DNA of 64,000 bases, taken from positions 1 to 64,000 of the forward strand of contig NZ_JAVTJJ010000012.1 in assembly GCF_031843945.1 (NCBI RefSeq). The letters are read 5' to 3'. This document shows, one piece after another, positions 46,508-55,030 of this stretch. A model generated the notes under the pieces. It was given only the letters and a program-made list of their open reading frames with translations, was not told where the DNA came from and did no database searches. This stretch comes from Paracidovorax sp031843945 (GTDB lineage Bacteria; Pseudomonadota; Gammaproteobacteria; Burkholderiales; Burkholderiaceae_C). Position 1 is the first letter of the stretch. Each line of letters starts with the position of its first letter. Position numbers and translations under genes: made by a program.

Positions 46508-47367
46508 GTGCGGCGCTGAACGGGCGTCCCGACTGGGTGGACGCCGCCCGTGCGCGTGCCTTGCGCCCGCCTGCCAGGCCCCGCCTGCCCTTCGCGGTGG
46601 TGGGGCATATGGTGGGCTCCGTCGATGCCGAGATTTTTGATGAAATAGCCTTGCAGCGCTTATTGGATAAGCGCTGGCAGCTATCAAAAAAGGAGTTTGG
46701 CGGTGCGCAGTGCTGGCAGCTGCTCAACACCGATGAAGGCCTTATCGACGCCACCGGCACCACCGACGCACTGAACGCCCTGGCCCGCGCCCTGCGCACC
46801 ACCGGCCATTGCGGCCCCTGGCGCGACGAGCAGCTGGCGGTGCACAACGCAGCGGGCGATTGCATCGGCACGGTGGAGCGCGGCGCCGTGCGCCCGCTGG
46901 GCATAACGACCCGCGCCGTCCATCTGGTGGCCTGCGCGCCGGGTGGCGCCATGTGGGTGCAGCAGCGCGCCTTCACCAAGCCCTCCAACCCGGGCCTGTG
47001 GGACACGACCATGGGCGGCATGGTGTCTGCCGCCGACACCCTGCCGCAGGCGTTGGCGCGCGAAACCTGGGAAGAGGCGGGGCTTGAAATCACCGCGCTG
47101 CATGGCGTGGCGCATGGCGGCCATGTGGATTTCGCTCGGCCGTGCGAGGCGGGTGGCGACGGCGGGCAGCACGCGGAAACCGGCTACATGGTCGAGCGCA
47201 TCGACTGGTTCCGCGCGACCCTGCCGCAGGGCGTGGTGCCCGTCAACCAGGACGGCGAGGTCGAACGCTTCGAGGCCTGGTCACCGGCGGAGGTACATAC
47301 GCGTCTGGCAGCGGGGGCGTTCACGCCAGAGGCGGCATTGGTGCTGGCCGGGTTTTATGGCTGGTAG
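46504..47367 (+). CDS. Tnr3/DUF4743-type Nudix hydrolase
   Basis: It starts at the GTG at 46504 within the qor stop. The 287 residues include an N-terminal DUF4743-like region (about 1-130) and a Nudix domain (about 135-270). The Nudix box GGMVSAADTLPQALARETWEEAGLEI (two pieces here: GGMVSAADTL and RETWEEAGL, near 171-196) has Asp in place of the first conserved Glu but keeps REXXEE. Similar proteins in yeast and plants act on oxidised thiamine diphosphate. Residues 47-64 come from an inserted repeat. Confidence 0.88.
   Translation: MSAALNGRPDWVDAARARALRPPARPRLPFAVVGHMVGSVDAEIFDEIALQRLLDKRWQLSKKEFGGAQCWQLLNTDEGLIDATGTTDALNALARALRTTGHCGPWRDEQLAVHNAAGDCIGTVERGAVRPLGITTRAVHLVACAPGGAMWVQQRAFTKPSNPGLWDTTMGGMVSAADTLPQALARETWEEAGLEITALHGVAHGGHVDFARPCEAGGDGGQHAETGYMVERIDWFRATLPQGVVPVNQDGEVERFEAWSPAEVHTRLAAGAFTPEAALVLAGFYGW
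46644..46693 (+). repeat. Interspersed repeat, copy 9, inside the Nudix gene
   Basis: It reads TTGCAGCGCTTATTGGATAA, GCGCTGG and CAGCTATCAAAAAAGG. It encodes LQRLLDKRWQLSKK in the N-terminal domain and keeps the frame open. Confidence 0.85.
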
Positions 47368-47380
47368 GTAGTTGCCATCG

Positions 47381-47438
47381 ATTGCTATTAAATAAATAGC
47401 TGGTAGTGCTTATGGATAGGGCGCTACAGCCTGTTTTC
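47381..47438 (-). repeat. Interspersed repeat, copy 10
   Basis: Read on the minus strand it gives GGCTGTAGCGCCCTATCC, ATAAGCACTACC and AGCTATTTATTTAATAGC. It lies between the convergent ends of the Nudix and LysR genes, three bases from the LysR stop. Confidence 0.8.
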
Positions 47439-47440
47439 AT

Positions 47441-48358
47441 TCAAATCTGGGGATTGCCGCCGGCTGCGGTCCGCTGGCGCGCTACTTCTCTGACGAGATC
47501 CCAAGCCGCCTGCGCCAACGGCACCAGCGCTCGGTTCTTGCGGTGCACCAGCACGATGTCCCGGTCCACGCGGGGCAGCAACGGGCGCACGGCCAGGCGG
47601 GACAGGCCTTCGGGTGGCAGCGCCAGCGCAGGAATGACCGAGATGCCCAGGCCGGCATCCAGCATGCGAAAGATCGTGGTCGGGTGGCCCACCTCCTGCG
47701 CCACGGTGTGCGGCACCGCATGCGCGGCGAGTGCCCGGTCGATCAGGCGGCGGCTGCCCGAGGCGTGGTCCAGCAGCACCAGCGACTCGTCCCTCAAGTC
47801 GCTCCAGCGCACCCGCTTGCGCGCTGCCAGCCGGTGGCCGGGCGGGCAGGCCAGGCAGAACGGGTCGGTCAGGATAGTCTCGCAATGCAGCGCGTCGCGC
47901 TCGCCTGGGTCAATCACCACGCCGAAATCCACCTCGCCCGACAGCACGCTGGCCAGCACGTCGCTTTGCATGCGGTCCAGCAGCATCAGGTCTAGCTCGG
48001 GCATCGCCTCGCGGCAGCGCGCGATGCAGTCGGGCATGAGGTTGGCAGACAGCGTGGGGCTGCTGGCCACGCGCACGCGGCCCCGGCGCGCAGTGGCCAT
48101 GCCGCGCACGTCCAGCAGCACGCCTTCCAACTCGTCAAGAACACGCGGCAGCCGCGCGGCCAGGCTGCGGCCTGCGTCGGTCAGCGTCACCTCGCGCGTG
48201 GTGCGGTTCAGCAGCTTCAGGCCCAGCTGTGCCTCCAGCTCGGTGATGGATCGGCTGACAGCGGGCTGCGTCAGTCCCACCGCATCGCCCGTGCGGCTGA
48301 AGTTGGCTGTCGCCGCCACCGATTGGAAGACATGCAGTTGGCGCAGGGTGACATTCAT
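47441..48358 (-). CDS. LysR-family transcriptional regulator
   Basis: The 305-residue protein has an N-terminal winged helix-turn-helix (LRQLHVFQSVAATANFSRTG, LTQPAVSRSITELE; residues 5-45) and a periplasmic-binding-protein-like effector domain (about 95-295). It is divergent from the BASS-type transporter gene over a 98-base region that contains a perfect palindrome at 48381, so it most likely controls that gene and itself. The effector is unknown. Confidence 0.94.
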   Translation of the reverse strand: MNVTLRQLHVFQSVAATANFSRTGDAVGLTQPAVSRSITELEAQLGLKLLNRTTREVTLTDAGRSLAARLPRVLDELEGVLLDVRGMATARRGRVRVASSPTLSANLMPDCIARCREAMPELDLMLLDRMQSDVLASVLSGEVDFGVVIDPGERDALHCETILTDPFCLACPPGHRLAARKRVRWSDLRDESLVLLDHASGSRRLIDRALAAHAVPHTVAQEVGHPTTIFRMLDAGLGISVIPALALPPEGLSRLAVRPLLPRVDRDIVLVHRKNRALVPLAQAAWDLVREVARQRTAAGGNPQI

Positions 48359-48380
48359 GCGTGTGAATCATAGAACCATC

Positions 48381-48398
48381 AGTGAAATCCATTTCACT
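48381..48398. promoter_or_regulatory. Perfect palindrome, probable LysR operator
   Basis: AGTGAAAT and ATTTCACT flank CC, a perfect eight-base dyad 23 bases upstream of the LysR start and 59 bases before the transporter ATG. Position and symmetry fit an operator for the divergent pair. Confidence 0.6.
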
Positions 48399-48456
48399 CA
48401 GGGTGCGCAATGCAGTCCAATCGGGGCCATTGACGCTTCCAGGCTCCGAGAAAACC

Positions 48457-49518
48457 ATGGCCCGATCCAAATTCCTGCCCGACAACTACATGCTGGCGCT
48501 GCTGTTCACCGTGGCGCTGGCCAGCCTGCTGCCGGCCTCCGGCATGGTGGCGCGTGTGTTCGAAGGGGTGACGGTGGCGGCGGTGGCGCTGCTGTTTTTC
48601 CTGCACGGGGCCAAGCTCTCGCGCGAGGCCATCGTGGCTGGCCTGTCCCACTGGCGGCTGCACCTGCTGGTGGTGGCCAGCACCTTCGTGCTGTTTCCGC
48701 TGATGGGCTGGGCGCTGCGGCCGGTGCTGGAGCCGCTCGTCACGCCCGATCTGTACCTGGGCGTGATCTTTCTCTGCGTGCTGCCGGCCACGGTGCAGTC
48801 AGCCATCGCCTTCACCGCGATGGCGCGCGGCAACATGCCGGCGGCCATCTGCAGCGCGTCGGCCTCCACGCTGCTGGGCATCGTCATCACGCCGCTGCTG
48901 GTGGGGCTGCTGCTGCCGAAGGTAGGAGGCGCCGCCGGTGCTGCGCAGCAGCCCGACGCGCTGGCCAGCATGGGCCGCATCATGCTGCAACTGCTGGCGC
49001 CTTTCGTAGCCGGGCACTTGCTGCGGCCGTGGATCGGCGGCTTCGTGAAGCGCCGCGCCGCGGTGCTCAAGTATGTGGACCAGGGCTCGATCCTGCTGGT
49101 GGTCTACACCGCGTTCAGCGCGGCCGTCATCCAGGGGCTGTGGCAGCAGATTCCGCTGGGCGCGCTGCTCGGGCTGCTGCTGGTGTGCGCCATCATCCTG
49201 ACGCTGGCGATCGTCTCCACCACGTGGATCAGCCGCCGGCTGGGCTTCTCGAAAGAAGACGAGATCACCATCGTGTTCTGCGGCTCCAAGAAGAGCCTGG
49301 CGAGCGGCGTGCCCATGGCCAAGGTGCTGTTCGCATCGCACGCCGTGGGCGCCATCGTGCTGCCGCTGATGGTGTTCCACCAGATGCAGCTGATGGTGTG
49401 CGCGGTGCTGGCGCAGCGCTATGCACGCCGGCCCGAGCTGGCCGAGGCCGATGCGGTGGCGGCCACGGCCATCATCACCGCGCCGCCCGCGCCGGCCAGC
49501 GAGGCGCCCCGCGTTTGA
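48457..49518 (+). CDS. Bile-acid:sodium-symporter-family (SBF-like) transporter
   Basis: The ATG at 48457 gives 353 residues (MARSKFLPDNYMLALLF) and about ten membrane segments. Motifs include LLFFLHGAKLSREAIVAG (near 48), FLCVLPATVQSAIAFTAMARGN (near 108) and FCGSKKSLASGVPMAKVLF (near 270), fitting the YfeH-type branch of the BASS/SBF family. It probably moves an organic anion with sodium. The C-terminal tail is Ala/Pro-rich and cytosolic. Confidence 0.92.
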   Translation: MARSKFLPDNYMLALLFTVALASLLPASGMVARVFEGVTVAAVALLFFLHGAKLSREAIVAGLSHWRLHLLVVASTFVLFPLMGWALRPVLEPLVTPDLYLGVIFLCVLPATVQSAIAFTAMARGNMPAAICSASASTLLGIVITPLLVGLLLPKVGGAAGAAQQPDALASMGRIMLQLLAPFVAGHLLRPWIGGFVKRRAAVLKYVDQGSILLVVYTAFSAAVIQGLWQQIPLGALLGLLLVCAIILTLAIVSTTWISRRLGFSKEDEITIVFCGSKKSLASGVPMAKVLFASHAVGAIVLPLMVFHQMQLMVCAVLAQRYARRPELAEADAVAATAIITAPPAPASEAPRV

Positions 49519-49537
49519 AGCGGCGCGGCGCGTTCGC

Positions 49538-50599
49538 TCAGGCCGCCTTCAGCGTCGCCATGTCGATGACGAAGCGGTAGCGCACGTCGCTTTTCAGCAT
49601 GCGCTCGTAGGCGTCGTTGACGGCGTCCATGCGGATGGTCTCGATGTCCGCGAGGATGCCGTGCTCGGCGCAGAAGTCGAGCATTTCCTGCGTCTCGCGA
49701 ATGCCGCCGATCAGCGAGCCGGCCAGACGGCGGCGCTTCATGATCAGGCTGAACACGTTGGGCGATGGGTGCGGGCTGCCCGGCGCGCCCACCAGGGTCA
49801 TGGTGCCGTCGCGCTTGAGCAGCGCGAGGAAGGCGTCCAGGTTGTGCGGCGCGGCGACGGTGTTCACGATCAGATCGAAGCTGTTGGCATGCGCGGCCAT
49901 CTCGTCTGCGTTCTTCGACACCACGACGGCATGCGCGCCCAGGCGCAGCGCATCGTCGCGCTTGTCCGCCGAGGTGGTAAACAGCACCACTTCGGCACCC
50001 ATGGCGGCTGCGATCTTCACGCCCATGTGGCCCAGCCCGCCCAGGCCGACGATGCCGACCTTCTTGCCCGGGCCGGCCTGCCACTGGCGCAGTGGTGAAT
50101 AGGTGGTGATGCCGGCGCACAACAGCGGCGCCACGGCGGCCAGGTCGCTCTCCGCGTGGCTGATCTTCAGCACGAAGCTCTCGCGCACCACCATCTGCGA
50201 CGAATAGCCGCCAAAGGTGTTGGCGCCGGTGCCCTGCTCGGGGCCGTTGTAGGTGCCGGTGAAGCCGTTGTCGCAGTACTGCTCCATGCCTTCGGCGCAG
50301 GGCTCGCAATGCTGGCAGCTGTCCACCATGCAGCCTACGCCGACCAGATCGCCCACGCGGAACTTGCTGACCAGCGCGCCCACGGCGGTCACACGGCCGA
50401 CGATTTCGTGGCCGGGAACGCTGGGGTACTGGGTGCCGCCCCATTCGCCGCGCGCGGTGTGCAGGTCTGAATGGCAGACGCCGCAATAAAGGATGTCCAG
50501 CGCCACGTCCAGCTCGCCGGGCGTGCGGCGGTCGATGGTGAGCGGAGCCAGTGGGCTGGTGGGCGATGTGGCGCCGTAGGCGAGTGCGGTCGTGGTCAT
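49538..50599 (-). CDS. Zinc-dependent alcohol dehydrogenase (YahK/CAD type)
   Basis: The 353-residue enzyme has catalytic-zinc ligands Cys39 (YCGVCHSD), His64-Glu65 (GHEIVG) and a later Cys (LLCAGITTYSPL); structural-zinc cysteines 95, 98, 101 and 109 (DSCQHCEPC...YC); and the cofactor loop GLGGLGHMG (near 182). It matches the NADP(H)-dependent aldehyde reductases related to cinnamyl-alcohol dehydrogenase and E. coli YahK. It converges on the BASS gene and has no obvious operon partner. Confidence 0.94.
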   Translation of the reverse strand: MTTTALAYGATSPTSPLAPLTIDRRTPGELDVALDILYCGVCHSDLHTARGEWGGTQYPSVPGHEIVGRVTAVGALVSKFRVGDLVGVGCMVDSCQHCEPCAEGMEQYCDNGFTGTYNGPEQGTGANTFGGYSSQMVVRESFVLKISHAESDLAAVAPLLCAGITTYSPLRQWQAGPGKKVGIVGLGGLGHMGVKIAAAMGAEVVLFTTSADKRDDALRLGAHAVVVSKNADEMAAHANSFDLIVNTVAAPHNLDAFLALLKRDGTMTLVGAPGSPHPSPNVFSLIMKRRRLAGSLIGGIRETQEMLDFCAEHGILADIETIRMDAVNDAYERMLKSDVRYRFVIDMATLKAA

Positions 50600-50704
50600 G
50601 GCAAGGTCTTGTGTGTGTAGTGGGAACAGTGCCAGACCATAGCCGAATGCCGCCGAATGCGCAGTCGCCTGGCCTACAACCGCTGGCTGTCTACGGTTGC
50701 ACGG

Positions 50705-51103
50705 TCAGACGCCGGCCTGTTGATGCCGCCACTCCTGCGTGCGCCCGCCGTACCCGTAAGCAGCAGCACGTGCGTCGATCAGGTGCACGTAGCTCACCGT
50801 GTGCAGACTGGGCAGCAGGGCGGAGAAGGCGGCGTGGACCTCGCGCAGGTAGAGCGCCTTTTCGGCCTTGGTGTTGGTCTCGTCGGTGATGCTGATATCC
50901 AGGTGGAAGGCGCTCTGGTTCAGCTCTGCCAGCGACGTGCCGCCGATGAACCACTGCGCTGCGGGAATGAACTGCACCGTGGTGGCGATCACCGGCAACT
51001 GCTTGCCCAGCACGCGCTGGGTCAGCTCGGCAATGGTGTCTACGGCGAGGCGGGCCAGTGCGGCGTCGGGCTCGCCGCTGAGGTGGATGACGGTGTGTGG
51101 CAT
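50705..51103 (-). CDS. Tautomerase-superfamily protein
   Basis: The ATG at 51103, with GGAG six bases upstream, gives 132 residues (MPHTVIHLSGEPDAALA). Removal of Met exposes Pro1, the catalytic base of the 4-oxalocrotonate tautomerase superfamily. At 132 residues it is about twice the size of 4-OT subunits, with two beta-alpha-beta halves (TVIHLSGEP; HLDISITDETNTKAEKA). It is divergent from a LysR gene that may regulate it. Confidence 0.85.
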   Translation of the reverse strand: MPHTVIHLSGEPDAALARLAVDTIAELTQRVLGKQLPVIATTVQFIPAAQWFIGGTSLAELNQSAFHLDISITDETNTKAEKALYLREVHAAFSALLPSLHTVSYVHLIDARAAAYGYGGRTQEWRHQQAGV

Positions 51104-51170
51104 GAAGAACTCCAGGTTCTGCTGTGGATATGGCTGTATTCTTCGGCTTTTCATTCCATCGGAAAAGCGG

Positions 51171-51191
51171 GATGATTTGATGTCAATCATC
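51171..51191. promoter_or_regulatory. Inverted repeat between tautomerase and LysR genes
   Basis: GATGATT and AATCATC flank seven bases. The perfect dyad sits 26 bases before the LysR ATG and 68 bases from the tautomerase start, a normal place for a LysR binding site. Confidence 0.5.
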
Positions 51192-51216
51192 GGTAGAACC
51201 GCTGGATAGAAATTTA

Positions 51217-52098
51217 ATGCGCCACTTTCATCTGGAGCAACTCAAGAGCTTTGTCGCCGTGGCCGAGGCCGGCAGCCTGACAGCCGGGGCGCCGCAGGTG
51301 TTCCTGTCGCAGTCGGCCGTGAGCGAGCAGCTGCGCAAGCTCGAAGAACAGGTTGGACAGGCGCTGCTGTTGCGGTCCAAGGCCGGTGTGGTGCCCACGG
51401 TGGCCGGGCAGCGCCTGCTGGTGCATGCGCGGCGCCTGCTGGCCATGAGCGAAGAAGCCTGGCTCGATCTGCGCGGCGTGGCGCTGCAGGGCACGCTGCG
51501 ACTGGGCGTGACCGACTACTTTCGCCCGGCCGAGCTGGCCGGTTTGTTGGCACGCCTGCAGGCGCGTCACCCGGGCGTGCGGCTGCAGGTTACGGTGCAG
51601 AAAAGCGGCGCCATCGAATCGGCTTACGGACAGGGCGAATTTGACGTGGGCCTGACCATGCGCCTGCCCGCGGCGGCCGCAGGCGCAGGCGCCAGCGCTG
51701 CTGCAGGCCAGACGCTGCGGCGTGAGCCATTGCACTGGATGGGTGCCGTGCAGGCGCTGGATGCACCGCCTGCCGCCGGTGCTCCGCTGCGCCTGCTGGC
51801 GCTGCCCGACACCTGCTCGCTGCACCAGTTCACCGTGGCCTTGCTGCAGCGGCGGCGTGTGCCGTTCGCGGTCACGCTGATGGCGTCTGGCGTGCCGGGG
51901 CTGCAGTCCGCACTGGCAGCGGGGCTGGGCGTGGCCTGCCTGAATGCGTCCGCGTTGTGCGACGGTGTGCAGGTGCTGCCTGCAGCGTGGAAGCTGCCGG
52001 CGCTGCCCCAGGCGCGGTTCATGGTGCTGCCGCCGCGCGCGGGCGAATCGGACTTCGTGCAGCGTGCCCGCCAACTGCTGGTGACGGACTTCGGTTGA
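51217..52098 (+). CDS. LysR-family transcriptional regulator
   Basis: The 293-residue protein has a winged helix-turn-helix (LEQLKSFVAVAEAGSLTAG, LSQSAVSEQLRKLEEQ; residues 5-48) and an effector domain (about 90-290) containing an Ala/Gly-rich loop (PAAAAGAGASAAAG). It is divergent from the tautomerase gene over 113 bases with a dyad at 51171. Its ligand may be a tautomerase substrate; this is inference. Confidence 0.93.
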   Translation: MRHFHLEQLKSFVAVAEAGSLTAGAPQVFLSQSAVSEQLRKLEEQVGQALLLRSKAGVVPTVAGQRLLVHARRLLAMSEEAWLDLRGVALQGTLRLGVTDYFRPAELAGLLARLQARHPGVRLQVTVQKSGAIESAYGQGEFDVGLTMRLPAAAAGAGASAAAGQTLRREPLHWMGAVQALDAPPAAGAPLRLLALPDTCSLHQFTVALLQRRRVPFAVTLMASGVPGLQSALAAGLGVACLNASALCDGVQVLPAAWKLPALPQARFMVLPPRAGESDFVQRARQLLVTDFG

Positions 52099-52121
52099 CG
52101 CGGCCAGCGCGTCTCGACAGA

Positions 52122-52295
52122 TTACTGCCGCGCTTGGTCCGCTTGCTCTTCTTCGCCGGGCGGCACCTTCAGGCGGTCGTTGCGGACCTCTTTCATCATG
52201 TCCTCACCAACGGGATCGGTACCGTCCAGCGGAACATCATTTTCCTGGGTGATTTCGGGCTCGTCGTTTGCGTGTTCGCGCGGCGTGTTGGGCAT
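52122..52295 (-). CDS. 57-residue acidic hypothetical protein
   Basis: The frame runs from the ATG at 52295 (MPNTPREHANDEPEITQEND...) to a TAA, with AGGAG five bases upstream. It is highly charged, mostly acidic, and has no hydrophobic segment, so it is probably disordered. A segment reads DPVGEDMMKEVRNDRLKVPPGEEEQ. It converges on the LysR gene, 23 bases apart. I recognise no family. The ribosome site and codon pattern make it likely real despite its size. Confidence 0.65.
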   Translation of the reverse strand: MPNTPREHANDEPEITQENDVPLDGTDPVGEDMMKEVRNDRLKVPPGEEEQADQARQ

Positions 52296-52522
52296 GGCGG
52301 CTCCTGGTCGATTAGGAAGAAAAAGCGGGCAGGGAAGCAGCCAGCGTATGGGCTTCGGGGTGCCTTGGCAAACGCAAGGTCTTACAGAGGGAGCCTCTGC
52401 ACGGACCGAGCGGTGAGCGTGGCGACGGCCATGGACGGCCGTGGAGCTACAGCAGGGCGGCGTCTGACTTTGGCGGCCTGCTCAAGGCTATGGCGGGGTG
52501 CGATGACCCCGCTACTGATGGC

Positions 52523-54193
52523 TCACTGATTGGCAGAAGCCTCAATGGGCGAGGGGTTTGCAACACGCAGCCGATTGGGCGCCAGGGCTCCGGCTGAGTC
52601 GAGAATGGGATAGGCGATCGAGCAGATGTGCGAGTTGATGCGCTTCAGTTCGCTGATCAGGTCAATGTGCAGCGAACTGGTTTCCATGCTGGTCAACGTG
52701 TTGTCTGAGAGCCGCACCAGGTGGGTGTTGGCATAGGCGCGTTCCAGGTCGCGAAAGCGCGCCTTTTCTTCCAGCAGCTTTTGTGCGTCGCGCACGTTGC
52801 CGTTGAGGAACACGCTCATCCCTAAGCGCAGGTTGTCGATCAGGCGGCGGTGCAGCTCGGTGATCTCGGCCATGCCGGCTTCGGAGAACTTGCGGCCCTT
52901 CTTGATCTTCTTGTCTTCGATGTCCAGCAACACGCGCTCAATGATGTCGCCGACCTGCTCCATGTTGATGGTGAAGCTGATGATGTCGGTCCAGCGCCGG
53001 CTTTCCTCTTCGCCCAGGGCCTCGCGCGAGATCTTGGTCATGTAGTACTTGATGGACGAATAGAGCTCATCCACCTCGTCGTCCATTTGGCGCAGGCGCT
53101 CGGCCAGCTGCACGTCGTTCTTCTGAATGACGTCCATGACCCCGACCAGCATGGTCTCCACCACGTCGGCCTGATACAGCGCCTCCCGCGCGGCGCACGA
53201 GATGGCCAGAGAAGGCGTGGACAGCGCGGAAGGGTCCAAATGGTGCGGCCGGCGGCTTTGCACGCCGGCCGGCTTGGGCAAGAGGCGCGTCACCCAGTGC
53301 GCCACCCACTGTGTGAACGCGATGAACCCCAGACTGATGACCACGTTGAAGGCCAGGTGGAACATCACCACCCCTTGCGCCGCGCCCGGCAGGTGCGGGT
53401 GCACATGCCGCAGCCACAGGCCGATGAAGGGTGCCACCAGCACCACGCCCATCAGCTTGAAGACCAGGTTGCCCACGGTGACCTGGCGCACCTCGACCGC
53501 CGATTTGGCGGTGGTCAGCACTGCCAGCAGCCCGCTGCCCAGGTTGGCGCCCAGCACCAGGCCCAGCGCCACATCCAGCGGCACCACGCTGGAGGCGGCC
53601 ATCGCGGCGATCAGCAGCACGATTGCCAGGCTGGAATAGGCCAGGATGGCGAGCAGCGCGCCCATGAACACTTCCAGCACCAGGTCGCTGTTGAGCGAGC
53701 CCAGCATGGCCTTGATGATGGGAGACGACAGCATCGGTCCGCTGGCTTGCACCACCATTTCCAGCGCCAGCAGCATCAGGCCCAGACCTATCAGCACACG
53801 CCCCACGCGGCCAGCGGTGTTGTCCTGCCGTGAGATGAACAGCACCACACCCACGAAGATGAACAGCGGCGACAGCCAAGACAGATCAAACGAGAACAGC
53901 ACCGACATGAGCGCCGTTCCCACGTCGGCCCCGCGCATCACCGCCAGCGCGGCGGGCAGGGTGATGAGACCCTGGCCGACGAAGGACGACGTCATCAGCG
54001 AGGTGGCCGTGCTCGACTGCACCAGCGCCGTCACGCCCATGCCCGACAAGGCGGCCGTGAACCGGTTGCCCATGCTGCGCGCGAGCATGGAGCGCAGGTT
54101 GGCACCGAACACGCGCAGCACGCCGGTGCGCACCAGGTGGGTGCCCCAGACGAGCAGCGCCACGGCTGCCAAGAGATTCAACAAGTGCTTCAT
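52523..54193 (-). CDS. Na/Pi-cotransporter family protein with PhoU-like domain
   Basis: The ATG at 54193 gives 556 residues (MKHLLNLLAAVALLVWG). The membrane part (1-310) holds the two family repeats with QSSTATS (in VTALVQSSTATSLMTSSF) and a mirrored region YSSLAIVLLIAAMAAS and GANLGSGLL. The cytoplasmic C-terminal half (about 345-540) is helical and PhoU-like (QMDDEVDELYSSIKYYMTKI; INMEQVGDIIERVLLDIEDK). These proteins move phosphate with sodium, probably under control of the PhoU domain. Confidence 0.93.
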   Translation of the reverse strand: MKHLLNLLAAVALLVWGTHLVRTGVLRVFGANLRSMLARSMGNRFTAALSGMGVTALVQSSTATSLMTSSFVGQGLITLPAALAVMRGADVGTALMSVLFSFDLSWLSPLFIFVGVVLFISRQDNTAGRVGRVLIGLGLMLLALEMVVQASGPMLSSPIIKAMLGSLNSDLVLEVFMGALLAILAYSSLAIVLLIAAMAASSVVPLDVALGLVLGANLGSGLLAVLTTAKSAVEVRQVTVGNLVFKLMGVVLVAPFIGLWLRHVHPHLPGAAQGVVMFHLAFNVVISLGFIAFTQWVAHWVTRLLPKPAGVQSRRPHHLDPSALSTPSLAISCAAREALYQADVVETMLVGVMDVIQKNDVQLAERLRQMDDEVDELYSSIKYYMTKISREALGEEESRRWTDIISFTINMEQVGDIIERVLLDIEDKKIKKGRKFSEAGMAEITELHRRLIDNLRLGMSVFLNGNVRDAQKLLEEKARFRDLERAYANTHLVRLSDNTLTSMETSSLHIDLISELKRINSHICSIAYPILDSAGALAPNRLRVANPSPIEASANQ

Positions 54194-54520
54194 GAACGGA
54201 AAATTGGGTCCTGTGCCGGGGAGTGCGAAGGGCACGTGGAGCGTGCGAAAAGCGGGCGGTGGGCTCCCGGGCAAGCGGGACAGCATACTCCTGATTCGAT
54301 AGCGAACCAGAGCGCTGACCAGTGCGGCGCGGGGCCGCTGGGTCGGAGTTCACGCTCGTCGGGGGCGAGAGTATGCGCCGCCAGTTGCCCCATCCTTGTA
54401 GGAGTGGGACTACTCCGCAGCCTTGGGGTGGGACAGTTGCACGACAGCGGAGCGCGCCACGGGAAACAAGACGGCCCGCACAGGGCGGGCCGCGAAAGGT
54501 GCGCTCAAACAGCAGGGAGC
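54194..54520. other. Intergenic region between Na/Pi transporter and lspA
   Basis: This 327-base stretch holds the promoter side of the Na/Pi gene on the left and the lspA terminator (54472-54492) on the right. A five-base dyad GGAGT..ACTCC lies near 54402-54416. I see no gene in it. Confidence 0.5.
54472..54492 (-). terminator. Rho-independent terminator after lspA
   Basis: On the minus strand CGGCCCGC and GCGGGCCG pair around a CCTGT loop, followed by TCTTGTTT. It is 29 bases past the lspA stop and would end the ribF-ileS-lspA run. Confidence 0.85.
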
Positions 54521-55030
54521 TCAGCGCCCGCGCTTGACCCGCAGCAGTTCATCCACGATCAGGCAAACCGCACCCACCGTGATGCCGGCATCGGCAATGT
54601 TGAAGGCCGGAAAATGCCAGCCGCGCAGGTGGAAGTCGAAAAAATCCACCACATAGCCGTGCATCATGCGGTCGACCACGTTGCCGACGGCTCCGCCCAG
54701 AATGCTGGCCAGCGAGAAGCAAAACAGCTTTTGCCCCGGGTGCGCACGCAGCTGCCAGACGATGAAGAGCGCGGCCACCACGCCGATGCCCGTGAACAGC
54801 CAACGCTGCCAGCCGCCCGCGTCCGCCAGGAACGAAAAGGCCGCCCCGGTGTTGTGCGCCCGCACGATGTTGAAGAAGCTGGTGATGTAGGTGGCGTCGC
54901 CCAGACGGTAGTAACCCAGGATCAGCGTCTTGGTGAACTGGTCGGCCACGAAGATGAGCACGGCCCAGGCCAGCCACGGCCAGACAGAGCCGCCTTTGGA
55001 CGAAGAAACAGTGGAGATGCCGCGCGCCAT
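54521..55030 (-). CDS. lspA: Prolipoprotein signal peptidase II
   Basis: The ATG at 55030 overlaps the ileS TAA by one base, giving 169 residues with four membrane segments. Motifs: FVADQFTKTLIL (near 28), FFNIVRAHNTGAAFSFLADAGG (near 52), and the aspartyl-protease pair in GNVVDRMMHGYVVDFFDF (near 115) and FNIADAGITVG (near 142). It cleaves lipoprotein signal peptides in the inner membrane. The window has several clients: the DUF799, DUF4810 and CsgG-like lipoproteins. Confidence 0.97.
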   Translation of the reverse strand: MARGISTVSSSKGGSVWPWLAWAVLIFVADQFTKTLILGYYRLGDATYITSFFNIVRAHNTGAAFSFLADAGGWQRWLFTGIGVVAALFIVWQLRAHPGQKLFCFSLASILGGAVGNVVDRMMHGYVVDFFDFHLRGWHFPAFNIADAGITVGAVCLIVDELLRVKRGR

